A DNA stretch of 64,000 nt from an uncultured Oscillospiraceae bacterium. Lineage in GTDB: Bacteria > Bacillota > Clostridia > Oscillospirales > Oscillospiraceae. The DNA lies in contig CALWXD010000055.1 of the NCBI GenBank assembly GCA_944385425.1, positions 1-64,000 on the forward strand, read 5' to 3'. Position numbers and translations under genes: made by a program. Position 1 is the first letter of the stretch. Each line of letters starts with the position of its first letter. This document shows positions 1 through 7,953 of this stretch, one piece after another. The notes under the pieces are model-generated. The model searched no databases, was not told the origin of the DNA, and was given only the letters and a program-made list of their open reading frames with translations.

Positions 1-1164
1 GGGGTTGGCCTTCTGCCCCTCCACCTGGGAGACACGGGCCGCCATGGGCACCGCGGACACGCCGGCGGAGCCGATGAGGGGGTTGATGTTCTCCTTGAGG
101 AACAGGTTCATGATCTTGCCCAGGAGCACGCCGCCGGCGGTGCCAAAGCCGAAGGCCACCACGCCCATGCAGAGGATCTGCAGCGTCTGCTTGGCAAGGA
201 AGGTGGTGGCGGTGGCGGTGGCGCCCACGCTGAGACCCAGGAAGATGGTGACGATGTTCATCAGCTCGTTGCCGGCGGTCTTGGTCAGACGCTCCACAAC
301 GCCGCTCTCCTTGAAGAGGTTGCCCAGCATCAGGCAGGCGATCAGCGGCGCGGCGGAGGGCACCAGCAGGGCCACAAACACGGTGACGACAATGGGGAAG
401 ACGATCTTCTCCCGCTTGGAGACCTCGCGCAGGGGCTTCATCACGATCTCCCGCTCCGCCTTGGTGGTGAGCAGGCGCATGATTGGCGGCTGGATCACCG
501 GCACCAGGGCCATGTAGGAGTAGGCCGCCACGGCGATGGGGCCCAGCAGCTCCGGGGCCAGACGGGTGGTGACGAAGATGGCGGTGGGGCCGTCGGCGCC
601 GCCGATGATGCCAACGGAGGAGGCCTCCTGGGCGGTAAAGCCCATGAGACGGCAGCCCACGAAGGTGATGAAGATGCCCAGCTGCGCCGCCGCGCCCAAA
701 AGCAGGCTCTTGGGGTTGGCGATCAGGGGGCCGAAGTCGGTCATGGACCCCACGCCCATGAAGATGAGGCAGGGGTAGACCCCCAGTTTGACGCCCAGGT
801 ACAGCACGTCGATCAGCCCCACCGTGATGGAGGTCCCCACCGGGTAGGCGCTCAAAATCGCCTCGGACACGCCCGCCGCGCTGAGCTCGGAGAGGAGCTG
901 GGAGGTCATGGGCTGGCCGCCGAAGAGCTCCCAGTTGATATGTCCGCCGGCGAAGAGGATCTCGTGGTACATCTCCGCGCCGGGCAGGTTGGTGGCCAGC
1001 ATGCCAAAGGAGATGGGCAGCAGCAGCAGCGGCTCAAACTTCTTGACAATGGCCAGGTACATCAGCACAAAGGAGACCAGGATCATCACGATGGACTTCC
1101 AGTCCCCGTTGGCACCGATCATATAAAAACCGGTGTCCTCAATAAAATTCAAAATTGCTTCCAT
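1..1164 (-). CDS. Sodium-ion-translocating decarboxylase beta subunit (partial, 3' end beyond window)
   Basis: Membrane beta subunit of a biotin-dependent, sodium-pumping decarboxylase (OadB/MmdB/GcdB family). It removes CO2 from carboxybiotin and couples this to Na+ export. The ATG at 1164 follows a GGAGGG Shine-Dalgarno; 388 codons run in frame to base 1 without a stop, close to the usual full length. The translation shows the family's multi-span hydrophobic pattern and the segments GIIGGADGPTAIF and NPLIGSAGVSAVPMAAR, both characteristic of OadB. It is third in a run gamma, biotin carrier, beta. The substrate (oxaloacetate, methylmalonyl-CoA or glutaconyl-CoA) cannot be decided because no alpha (carboxyltransferase) subunit is visible; it may lie beyond the edge or elsewhere. 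Confidence 0.93.
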   Translation of the reverse strand, partial: MEAILNFIEDTGFYMIGANGDWKSIVMILVSFVLMYLAIVKKFEPLLLLPISFGMLATNLPGAEMYHEILFAGGHINWELFGGQPMTSQLLSELSAAGVSEAILSAYPVGTSITVGLIDVLYLGVKLGVYPCLIFMGVGSMTDFGPLIANPKSLLLGAAAQLGIFITFVGCRLMGFTAQEASSVGIIGGADGPTAIFVTTRLAPELLGPIAVAAYSYMALVPVIQPPIMRLLTTKAEREIVMKPLREVSKREKIVFPIVVTVFVALLVPSAAPLIACLMLGNLFKESGVVERLTKTAGNELMNIVTIFLGLSVGATATATTFLAKQTLQILCMGVVAFGFGTAGGVLLGKIMNLFLKENINPLIGSAGVSAVPMAARVSQVEGQKANP

Positions 1165-1188
1165 AGTGACCCTCCTCCGTACACCGGG

Positions 1189-1566
1189 TTAACCGATGAC
1201 GCACAGCAGAGTACCGGACTCAACAGCAGACCCCTTGGAGGTGTTGACGGAGAGGACGGTGCCGTCGCAGGGGCACATGATCTCGTTCTCCATTTTCATG
1301 GCCTCCAGGATCATCAGCACGTCGCCCTTCTTCACGGCGGAGCCATTCTGCACGTTGACGGACAAAATGGTGCCGGGCATGGGGGAGGTGATCTTCTCGC
1401 CGCCGGCGGGAGCGGCGGCCGGAGCAGCAGGAGCGGGCGCAGCGGCCGGAGCAGCCGGAGCGGCGGCAGGCGCAGCGGGGGCAGCCGCGGCGGCGGGGGC
1501 GCCGTCCAGCACCTCCAGCGTGATCTCGTAGACAGAGCCGTTCACGTTCACCTTGTACTTTTTCAT
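1189..1566 (-). CDS. Biotin carboxyl carrier subunit of the sodium-pump decarboxylase
   Basis: 125-residue biotin carrier that moves the carboxyl group from the carboxyltransferase to the membrane beta subunit. After a short N-terminal strand region comes an Ala/Pro-rich flexible linker (about residues 24-55), then a biotinyl/lipoyl domain with the attachment motif EAMKMEN; the biotinylated lysine is about residue 91. Linker plus C-terminal biotinyl domain is the standard GcdC/MmdC layout. It lies 24 bp upstream of the beta gene and 17 bp downstream of the gamma gene, so all three are probably one transcript. Confidence 0.95.
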   Translation of the reverse strand: MKKYKVNVNGSVYEITLEVLDGAPAAAAAPAAPAAAPAAPAAAPAPAAPAAAPAGGEKITSPMPGTILSVNVQNGSAVKKGDVLMILEAMKMENEIMCPCDGTVLSVNTSKGSAVESGTLLCVIG

Positions 1567-1583
1567 CTTTTTTCTCTCCTCAC

Positions 1584-1850
1584 TTAAAGTTTCTTCACGG
1601 ATAAGATGCGGATGCCGGCGGGATCGGTGCCCAGATCCTCCGCGATGGCGGCGGATACGGCGGCGATCATGGCCTGGCGGTTGGGAATCGTCTCTATGGG
1701 CGCAGGCGCCGCGTCATTCCCTCCCGCTGCGGCGGGGGCCCTTCTGCCGAGGCGGCAGACGGCGCTCATCGCATAGCTGAGGACGATGATGCAGACCAGG
1801 CCGACAAACACAGTGCCGACGCCCATCAACACGACGAACCAGTTGGACAT
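1584..1850 (-). CDS. OadG-family gamma/delta subunit of sodium-pump decarboxylase
   Basis: Small membrane-anchored subunit (88 residues from the chosen start) that assembles the decarboxylase complex. One N-terminal transmembrane helix (about residues 5-28) is followed by a short charged tail containing AIAEDLGTDPAGIRI, as in OadG/MmdD proteins. I chose the ATG at 1850 because GGAGGAG sits six bases upstream; an in-frame GTG at 1868 lies inside that Shine-Dalgarno region. It is first in the operon, behind a good sigma-A-type promoter at 1962-1990. Confidence 0.85.
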   Translation of the reverse strand: MSNWFVVLMGVGTVFVGLVCIIVLSYAMSAVCRLGRRAPAAAGGNDAAPAPIETIPNRQAMIAAVSAAIAEDLGTDPAGIRILSVKKL

Positions 1851-1892
1851 TGAGGTCTCCTCCTTCACAGTTTCCGCCCTTTCCCCCAGTGG

Positions 1893-1906
1893 TTTTCCCG
1901 GGAAAA
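1893..1906. repeat. Perfect 14-bp palindrome in the decarboxylase leader
   Basis: TTTTCCCGGGAAAA lies between the promoter (-10 at 1962-1967) and the gamma-subunit start codon, so it would be in the 5' leader. It could be an operator or form a small RNA hairpin; nothing in the sequence identifies a ligand or binding protein. Confidence 0.4.
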
Positions 1907-1961
1907 GCCGCGGTTTGGCAGCTGAAATCCATGAAATGACAACTGCCGCATAGATAAGCCG

Positions 1962-1990
1962 ATTATAGCAGAGATGGAAAAAGAGTGCAA
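1962..1990 (-). promoter_or_regulatory. Sigma-A-type promoter for the decarboxylase operon
   Basis: Read on the minus strand, TTGCAC (1985-1990) and TATAAT (1962-1967) are separated by exactly 17 bp. A 10-bp palindrome AGCAATTGCT sits just upstream of the -35 element and may be an operator. Confidence 0.65.
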
Positions 1991-2093
1991 TAGCAATTGC
2001 TGATTTTTGTTATTTCCTTCACGTTTTTCTTGCCTGCCCGCCGGCGGGGTGGTATGCTGGGGGAAACGCGGATGCGGAGGAGGGGATGGCCCG

Positions 2094-2774
2094 ATGCGGT
2101 ATCAGCACATGGAGGAGGGGCGGTTCCTCAGCCGGCCCAACCGGTTTATCGCCCATGTGGCGCTGGCGGGGCGGGAGGAGGTCTGCCATGTGAAAAACAC
2201 CGGCCGCTGCCGGGAGCTGCTGGTGCCCGGGGCCCTGGTCTATCTGGAGCGGTCGGACAACCCAGCCCGGAAGACCCGGTACGACCTGGTGGCGGTGCAG
2301 AAGGGGGAGCGGCTCATCAACATGGACGCCCAGGCCCCCAACCAGGTGTTCCGGGAGTGGGCCGCGGCGGGGAATTTTTTGCCGGGCCTCCGGGCCATCC
2401 GGCCGGAGAGCACCTTCGGCGGCTCCCGGTTTGACTTCCGGCTGGAGACAGACGGGGGGACCACCTTCGTGGAGGTCAAGGGCGTGACGCTGGAGGAGGG
2501 GGGAGAGGCCCGCTTTCCCGACGCGCCCACGGAGCGGGGGGTCAAGCACCTGCGGGAGCTGCAGCGGGCCGCGGCGGAGGGGTACGGCGCGGCGGTGTTC
2601 TTTGTGATCCAGATGCGGGGCGTCACCCGTTTCTGCCCCAACGACGCCACCCACCCCGCCTTCGGCCAGGCCCTGCGGGAGGCTGCCTCCAGCGGCGTGG
2701 CGGTCTACGCCTACGACTGCCTGGTGACGCCGGACACCCTGGCCATCCACCGGCCGGTGCCGGTTGTTTTGTAG
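2094..2774 (+). CDS. sfsA: DNA/RNA nuclease SfsA (sugar fermentation stimulation protein)
   Basis: 226-residue SfsA-family protein. Recognisable features are the N-terminal RFLSRPNRFIAHV segment, CHVKNTGRCREL, and the nuclease-like core with FVEVKGVTLEEGG and FPDAPTERGVKHLREL. Length matches the family (about 230). The ATG at 2094 is chosen because it begins the conserved N-terminus and has GGAGGAGGGG upstream; in-frame sequence further upstream is low-complexity and unconserved. The family has been linked to maltose-gene expression in E. coli and has a nuclease-like fold; its exact role here is unknown. It stands alone and ends in a terminator shared with nrdG. Confidence 0.93.
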   Translation: MRYQHMEEGRFLSRPNRFIAHVALAGREEVCHVKNTGRCRELLVPGALVYLERSDNPARKTRYDLVAVQKGERLINMDAQAPNQVFREWAAAGNFLPGLRAIRPESTFGGSRFDFRLETDGGTTFVEVKGVTLEEGGEARFPDAPTERGVKHLRELQRAAAEGYGAAVFFVIQMRGVTRFCPNDATHPAFGQALREAASSGVAVYAYDCLVTPDTLAIHRPVPVVL

Positions 2775-2786
2775 GGGACGGCGAAG

Positions 2787-2822
2787 GGAGGCGCCGGACG
2801 GAATGCTCCGTCCGGCGCCTCC
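2787..2822. terminator. Bidirectional intrinsic terminator between sfsA and nrdG
   Basis: A perfect 15-bp stem (2787-2801 with 2808-2822) and six-base loop fills the gap between the convergent sfsA and nrdG genes; nrdG's stop codon abuts the right arm. The U tracts on both sides are weak. Confidence 0.7.
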
Positions 2823-3383
2823 TTATCGATAAATGATTTTGCCTTTACATGCATTCTCATGCAGGAGAATTTCTGCCGATTGGATTGAGCCATCCTCCCC
2901 CCAGGGGACCACAGCCCCGGCGGCCAGGGAGGCGGGCACGTCGATGAGGCGCTGGTTGCGGCTGCCCCGCCAGGGCAGGGACAGGGACCGCTGCGCCAGG
3001 AGGAAGGGACCGTCCACCAGTACGTCCAGCTGGGCGAGCAGCGCCCTTTGGGCCGCGGTTCCCCTGTCCCGGAGGAGCTCATACTGGTACCCGGTGTAGC
3101 ACCAGACGTTGAGGCCGGCGCCGTGAGCCGCCTGGGCCAGACGGAGGCAGTCCTCCGCCTGCTCCATGGGCTCCCCGCCGGAGAGGGTCAGCCCGTCGGT
3201 GAGGGGGTTGGAGCGCATGGCGCCAATGACCTCCTCCACAGCCATCTCCCGCCCGCCGCCGCTGTCGTGGGAATCCGGGTTGTGGCAGCCGGGGCACCGG
3301 TGGGGGCAGCCCTGGACAAAGCAGACAAAGCGAAGGCCCGGGCCGTCCACAATGGAGTCCTGCACCAAACCGTAGATCCGCAT
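2823..3383 (-). CDS. nrdG: Anaerobic ribonucleotide reductase activating protein (radical SAM)
   Basis: 186-residue radical SAM activase that installs the glycyl radical on NrdD. The [4Fe-4S] motif is CPHRCPGC (C-x3-C-x2-C) near residue 26, and the SAM-binding GGEP motif appears as LSGGEPMEQ near residue 68. The N-terminal segment GLVQDSIVDGPGLRFVCFVQGC is typical of NrdG. It begins 68 bp after nrdD on the same strand, so the two form an nrdDG operon under the NrdR-type boxes upstream of nrdD. Confidence 0.97.
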   Translation of the reverse strand: MRIYGLVQDSIVDGPGLRFVCFVQGCPHRCPGCHNPDSHDSGGGREMAVEEVIGAMRSNPLTDGLTLSGGEPMEQAEDCLRLAQAAHGAGLNVWCYTGYQYELLRDRGTAAQRALLAQLDVLVDGPFLLAQRSLSLPWRGSRNQRLIDVPASLAAGAVVPWGEDGSIQSAEILLHENACKGKIIYR

Positions 3384-3451
3384 AGGTGATCCCTCCTAAA
3401 TCTTTCCAGCGGTACCAGACAGGGCTGGGCATGGGGAGTCTGGATGTCTCC

Positions 3452-5782
3452 TCAGATGCCGTGTTTCACCCGGGCGGCCTCCTCCGCGGTCTTGGCGTCG
3501 TTCCAGCGGTCCATGGTGCCCACCAGGTAGCCGGTGATCCGGCGGATCCGCTCAAAGGGCCGGCCCCCGTCGTCCTCCCTCCGGCCGCAGCCGGGGCACA
3601 CGTCGTCGATGATGCCGGTGTAGCCGCAGACCGGGTCCCGGTCCACCGGATGGTTGACGCTGCCGTAGCCCACGCCGGCCTCCTTCATGCACCGCACCAC
3701 CTTCTCAAAGGCGTCCAGGTTCTTCAGCGGGTCTCCGTCCATCTCCACATAGCTGATGTGGCCGGCGTTGGTGAGGGCGTGGTAGGGCGCCTCCTTCTTG
3801 ATCTTGTCGAAGGCGGAGATGGGGAAGTAGACGGGGATATGGAAACTGTTGGTGTAAAACTCCCGGTCCGTGACGCCGGGGATCTGGCCGAACCGTTTCC
3901 GGTCGATGGCCACAAAGCGGCCGCTGAGCCCCTCCGCCGGGGTGGCCAGGAGGGAGAAGTTCAGCCCAGTCTTCTGGCACTCCTCGTCCATCCTCGCCCG
4001 CATCCGGGCGATGATCTCCAGGCCCAGCCGCTGGCTGCGCTCGCTCTGGCCGTGGTGCTCCCCGGTGAGGGCCACCAGGGTCTCAGCAAGGCCGATGAAT
4101 CCCACGGACAGCGTGCCGTGCTTGAGCACCTCCCGCACCTCGTCGTTCCAGCCCAGCTTTTCGCTGTCCAGCCAAACCCCCTGGCCCATGAGGAAGGGGA
4201 AGTTGTGGACCTTTTTCCGGCACTGGATCTCAAAGCGGTCCATCAGCTGGTCGATGCACAGGTCCATCTTGTCGTCCAGCTCGTCAAAAAACAGGTCGAT
4301 GTCCCCCTTGGCCTTGATGGCCAGGCGGGGCAGGTTGATGGAGGTAAAGCTTAGGTTGCCCCGGCCGTTGCACTGCTGGCGGCTGGGGTCGTAGACATTG
4401 CTGATGACCCGGGTGCGGCAGCCCATGTAGGCGATCTCCGTCTCCGGGCGGCCGGGGTCGTAGTACTGGAGGTTGAAGGGCGCGTCGAGAAAGGCGAAGT
4501 TGGGGAACAGCCGCTTGGCGCTGCAACGGCAGGCCAGGCGGAAGAGGTCGTAGTTGGGGTCCCCCTTGTTGTAGTTGACGCCCTCCTTCACCCGGAAGAT
4601 CTGGATGGGGAAGATGGGGGTCTCCCCGTGGCCCAGGCCCGCCTCGGTGGCCAGGAGGATGTTGCGCATCACCATCCGCCCCTCGGGGGAGGTGTCCATT
4701 CCGTAGTTGATGGAGGAGAAGGGGGTCTGGGCGCCGCAGCGGGAGTGCATGGTGTTCAGATTGTGGATAAAGGCCTCCATGGCCTGGTAGGTGGCCCGGT
4801 CGGTCTCCTTCTCGGCAAAGCGGACGGCCTGCCGCTGGCACCTGGCCAGCTCCTCCTCGCCGCCGTACCGCTCGGCAAGGCGGGGCAGCTCCGCCTGGAG
4901 GTATTCCTCGTAGCGCTCCAGCCGGGGCTCCAGCCCGGTTTCTTCCCGGATGGACCGGCGCAGGTCCTTCAGCGCCTCCTCCGGGTCCTCCACGCCCCTG
5001 CACAGCACGAGGCACTTGGCCAGGTTGCGGGTGTAGTAGCGCCCGAAGGTCTTGCGCACCCCGTCGGCCATGCCGTAGTCAAAGTTGACAATGGACTGGC
5101 CGCCGTGCTGGTCGTTCTGGTTGGACTGGATGGCGATGCAGGCCAGGGCCGAGTAGGAGGCGATGTCGTTGGGCTCCCGAAGGCAGCCGTGGCCGGTGGA
5201 AAAGCCGCCGGCAAAGAGCTTTTTGATGTCGATCTGGCAGCAGGTGGTGGTGAGGGCGTAGAAGTCCAGGTCGTGGATGTGGATGTCCCCCTCCCGGTGG
5301 GCCTTGGCGTGCTCGGGCTTGAGCAGGAACATCTGGTAAAACTGCTTGGCCCCCTCGCTGCCGTACTTCAGCATGGCGCCCATGGCGGTGTCGGCGTTGA
5401 CGTTGGCGTTCTCCCGCTTGACGTCGCTGTCGATGGCGTCGGTGAAGGTGATGTCCTCGTAGATCTTCATCAGCCGGGTGTTCATCTCCCGGGCCCGGCT
5501 GCGCTCGTTGCGGTAGAGGATGTAGGCCTTGGCGGTCTGGACATAGCCGCTGTCCATCAGCACCCGCTCCACCATGTCCTGCACATGCTCCACATCCGGG
5601 ACCTCCAGCCCCTCCACCTCCAGCGCCGCCACCACCTCGGCGGCCAGGGCGCGGGCCACGTCCATGTGGTCGGGCTTGTAGGTGGCGGCAAAGGCCTTGT
5701 TGATGGCGACGGCGATCTTCTCCGCGTCAAAGTCCACCAGCCGGCCGTCCCGTTTTTTCAGCTTTTCAATGTGCCTGGACAT
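3452..5782 (-). CDS. nrdD: Anaerobic (class III) ribonucleoside-triphosphate reductase
   Basis: 776-residue oxygen-sensitive enzyme that makes deoxyribonucleotides for DNA synthesis. Residues 1-95 are an ATP-cone regulatory domain (KRDGRLVDFDAEKI, VEHVQDMVE). The central barrel carries the conserved GCRTRV cysteine segment. The C-terminal glycyl-radical motif is RRITGYL, with the radical glycine about residue 751. The C-terminal metal site reads DPVCGYTG followed by VCPGCG, so only three cysteines are obvious where four are usual in better-known enzymes; an Asp stands where the first might be. Transcription probably starts near two NrdR-type boxes upstream. Confidence 0.97.
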   Translation of the reverse strand: MSRHIEKLKKRDGRLVDFDAEKIAVAINKAFAATYKPDHMDVARALAAEVVAALEVEGLEVPDVEHVQDMVERVLMDSGYVQTAKAYILYRNERSRAREMNTRLMKIYEDITFTDAIDSDVKRENANVNADTAMGAMLKYGSEGAKQFYQMFLLKPEHAKAHREGDIHIHDLDFYALTTTCCQIDIKKLFAGGFSTGHGCLREPNDIASYSALACIAIQSNQNDQHGGQSIVNFDYGMADGVRKTFGRYYTRNLAKCLVLCRGVEDPEEALKDLRRSIREETGLEPRLERYEEYLQAELPRLAERYGGEEELARCQRQAVRFAEKETDRATYQAMEAFIHNLNTMHSRCGAQTPFSSINYGMDTSPEGRMVMRNILLATEAGLGHGETPIFPIQIFRVKEGVNYNKGDPNYDLFRLACRCSAKRLFPNFAFLDAPFNLQYYDPGRPETEIAYMGCRTRVISNVYDPSRQQCNGRGNLSFTSINLPRLAIKAKGDIDLFFDELDDKMDLCIDQLMDRFEIQCRKKVHNFPFLMGQGVWLDSEKLGWNDEVREVLKHGTLSVGFIGLAETLVALTGEHHGQSERSQRLGLEIIARMRARMDEECQKTGLNFSLLATPAEGLSGRFVAIDRKRFGQIPGVTDREFYTNSFHIPVYFPISAFDKIKKEAPYHALTNAGHISYVEMDGDPLKNLDAFEKVVRCMKEAGVGYGSVNHPVDRDPVCGYTGIIDDVCPGCGRREDDGGRPFERIRRITGYLVGTMDRWNDAKTAEEAARVKHGI

Positions 5783-5795
5783 GTTTGCGCTCCTC

Positions 5796-5842
5796 CCACT
5801 ATATCTTGTGTTTTTTCTTTTGAACTTCCAAATATATAGTAG
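5796..5842 (-). promoter_or_regulatory. Two NrdR-type boxes upstream of nrdD
   Basis: Box 1 (5796-5811, CCACTATATCTTGTGT) matches the NrdR consensus acaCwAtATaTwGtgt at 14 of 16 positions. Box 2 (5827-5842, TCCAAATATATAGTAG) matches at about 11 of 16. Their starts are 31 bp apart, the roughly three-turn spacing known for NrdR box pairs. The site is 14-60 bp upstream of the nrdD start and lies over a very AT-rich promoter region. The NrdR gene itself is not in the window. Confidence 0.75.
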
Positions 5843-5886
5843 ACTACCGAAGGGAGCTTGTCAAGAGGCAATCCGGGAGGGGCGGG

Positions 5887-5920
5887 AAAAAGCGGCTGCC
5901 TTCCTGGGGGAAGCAGCCGC
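5887..5920 (-). terminator. Intrinsic terminator after the DUF3795 gene
   Basis: On the minus strand a GC-rich hairpin (5892-5920; arms around GCGGCTGC/GCAGCCGC) is followed by five U residues (A5 at 5887-5891 on the plus strand). Confidence 0.7.
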
Positions 5921-6055
5921 CGGGCATATAGGGGAGCGGGCGTCTGGGGCGCGCTGCGCTGCAGGCGGACCCGCGGCACAGGAAGGTTTCGCCGGGGGAC
6001 GGGATTGCGCGGCTGTGCCGCCGCCCCGAGAGGCAAAACGCGGGGACGGGACAGG

Positions 6056-6388
6056 CTATCCCATAAGGTTCTTTCGGGCTTCGGGGCTGTTCAAGTGGAG
6101 GGCGCCCACGGTCCGGCAGCCGTCCAGGTCCGGGCAGCTGCCGCAGGTGGCCACGCCCTTTTCCAGCGCGCAGCGCCGGATGGCGCAGAGGCTGTCACAG
6201 AACACCGTTTTCACCCCGTCCATGCGGCACCCGAGGCAGTTGATGTGCTCGGGCAGGATGGGGGCTTGATTGAGGGCGGCCCACAGCCGGGCTGTCTTTT
6301 CCCGCAGGGCCTGGTCATTCCGGACGGTCGCCAGATAGGCGTCGCAGCTGCCGCAGTCCAGGCCGCAGTAGGCAATGTTCTTTTCCAT
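6056..6388 (-). CDS. DUF3795 domain cysteine-rich protein
   Basis: 110-residue cytoplasmic protein with many paired cysteines: YCGLDCGSC at the N-terminus, CLGC near the middle, then FCDSLCAIRRC and TCGSCPDLDGC. This spacing is that of DUF3795 proteins, probably metal or Fe-S binding, with no assigned function. The ATG at 6388 is preferred to the in-frame ATG at 6394 because GGAGG lies seven bases upstream of the former and only one base from the latter. It appears monocistronic, with its own terminator. Confidence 0.85.
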   Translation of the reverse strand: MEKNIAYCGLDCGSCDAYLATVRNDQALREKTARLWAALNQAPILPEHINCLGCRMDGVKTVFCDSLCAIRRCALEKGVATCGSCPDLDGCRTVGALHLNSPEARKNLMG

Positions 6389-6501
6389 CGGCATTCCTCC
6401 CCAACGCGCCGGGCGGCGGCCCGGCGGAAATTGGGATCAGTATAGCACACAGCTGCTGAAAAGTCCACACGTTTCGGGGTTGTCCGCCGGCGTCGGATGG
6501 G

Positions 6502-6534
6502 AAAAAGCGGCCCATGCCTTTTGGCATGGGCCGC
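6502..6534 (-). terminator. Intrinsic terminator after the Cys/Gly-rich peptide gene
   Basis: A perfect 12-bp stem (6507-6518 with 6523-6534) and a four-base loop is followed on the minus strand by five U residues (A5 at 6502-6506). It lies about 90 bp downstream of the small ORF at 6622-6780, which supports that ORF being transcribed. Confidence 0.85.
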
Positions 6535-6621
6535 CCTCCCTGCCCGGCGGGCGGCCGCGGCCATCGGCCGCGGCGCGCGTTTCCCGGGCTTGTATCCCCT
6601 ATGTTAGGTGGCTGCCGGGGC

Positions 6622-6780
6622 TCAGCAGCAGCTGCCGCCGCCCAGGGAGCCGCCGCAGCCGTTGCCGCAGCCACAGCCGCAGCTGCTGCCGTTCCCGCCG
6701 CAGCAGCAGCACAGGATTAGGATCAGGATGATGATCCAGCAGCAGTTGCCGCCGCCAAAGAAACCGTTGCTATTGCACAT
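6622..6780 (-). CDS. Small Cys/Gly-rich peptide with a hydrophobic segment
   Basis: 52 codons from ATG 6780, with AGGAGG eight bases upstream and a strong terminator downstream. The peptide begins MCNSNGFFGGGNCC, has a short hydrophobic run WIIILILIL (about residues 15-23), then a CCCC cluster and Gly-Cys alternation ending in GGGSCC. I count 13 cysteines and about 15 glycines. Similar very small high-cysteine proteins are annotated in Clostridia, sometimes as chorion-class or sporulation-associated, but I cannot assign a function. The hydrophobic stretch suggests membrane or coat association. Confidence 0.7.
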   Translation of the reverse strand: MCNSNGFFGGGNCCWIIILILILCCCCGGNGSSCGCGCGNGCGGSLGGGSCC

Positions 6781-6860
6781 ACACGAAACCTCCTAAGCGT
6801 TGAGTGCCCGAAATCTCGGTCTCAGTTCCATAGTATGCGCGGCGGCGGGAAGTGTGCCCC

Positions 6861-7943
6861 TCAGCCCAGGCGGACCGGGGAGACCCCGGCGCGGGCGGAG
6901 CGCAGCTGTTCTTCGGTAAAGAGGCCCTGGCGGATGAGGCGGCCGGAGAGCTGCTCCCCCGTGCCGCTGACCACGGCGTCCAGGGCGCGGTAGGAGAGGT
7001 AGACCACCTGGGCCCGGTAAAATTCCCCGTCCTCCAGGGCCTGCCGCTCCCCGCCGGTGATGAGGCCGCGGCCCTCGGCCCGGGAGAGGGCGGTGCGCCA
7101 GTCGTCCACCCCGGCGGCGCTGTAGCCCAGGGCGCGCAGGAGGAACTCCACATAGGACGCGGCGCTCACCGGGCTGTCGCTGCCGAAGGTGTCGGGACCG
7201 GTGCCGTTGGTGTACCCCTTGTCATAGGCGTAGGCCACATAGCTGTCCCCCCAGGGCACGTCTACAAAGGGGTGGCTGCCGGTGTAGGCCAGGGCGGCCT
7301 CCTCCTCCCCCAGCACCCTAAGGAACATCACCAGGGCCTGCAGCCGGGTGGGGTAGCGGTCCAGGTTGTAGCCCTTCCCGTAGCCGGTGTCGCTGCCCTG
7401 GAACAGGCGCAGGGCCTTCAGCGCGTCGGCCATGGCCACATAGTCCACGGTCTCCGCCGACTCTGTCACCGTGCCGATCCCCTCGTACTGGAACACCGCC
7501 ACCTGGGAGACCACGGTGAAGGCGGCGGAGGTGTCCTCCGCCACCAGGTAGCGGTGGTTGGGGGAGAGGAGGGCGCCGGAGGAGAGCTCCCGCCCCTCGG
7601 TGGCGTCCACCACGGCGCCGGAAGAGAAGGATACCCGCAGCGAGCCGGCCAGGGGCAGGACCACCGCCCCGGAGAGGGCCGTTAGGCAGTCCCGCTCCTT
7701 GAGGGACAGCTCCGTCAGCCGGACGGCGGACTGCCCGTCCGGCTGGCCGGCGAGGGCCTCCGCCTGGCGCTCCGCCTCCTGGTAGAGGCTGTCGCCGCTG
7801 CCCTGCAGCGTCTCCAGAAAGCCGCTGGTAAAGGCGCCCTTTAGGTGGGAGAGGGAGACCAGGACCTCCCCGTCCGCGGCCAGGGCGGCCGCCCCCAGGC
7901 AGAGGGCCAGCGCCAGGATGAGGGCTGCCGTTCGTCTCTTCAT
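6861..7943 (-). CDS. Secreted S-layer-homology (SLH) domain protein
   Basis: 360-residue exported protein. An N-terminal signal peptide (MKRRT then a long hydrophobic run to about residue 23, cleavage near ALAADGE) precedes an unfamiliar N-terminal half. The C-terminal half, from about residue 155, has three SLH-like repeats, the clearest being FVDVPWGDSYVAYAYDKGYTN followed by SYVEFLLRALGY. SLH modules usually anchor proteins to the cell wall. The ATG at 7943 is chosen because GAGG is eight bases upstream; an in-frame GTG is at 7952. It starts 10 bp after rex, so it is probably co-transcribed with it. Confidence 0.85.
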   Translation of the reverse strand: MKRRTAALILALALCLGAAALAADGEVLVSLSHLKGAFTSGFLETLQGSGDSLYQEAERQAEALAGQPDGQSAVRLTELSLKERDCLTALSGAVVLPLAGSLRVSFSSGAVVDATEGRELSSGALLSPNHRYLVAEDTSAAFTVVSQVAVFQYEGIGTVTESAETVDYVAMADALKALRLFQGSDTGYGKGYNLDRYPTRLQALVMFLRVLGEEEAALAYTGSHPFVDVPWGDSYVAYAYDKGYTNGTGPDTFGSDSPVSAASYVEFLLRALGYSAAGVDDWRTALSRAEGRGLITGGERQALEDGEFYRAQVVYLSYRALDAVVSGTGEQLSGRLIRQGLFTEEQLRSARAGVSPVRLG

Positions 7944-7953
7944 ACCGCTCACC

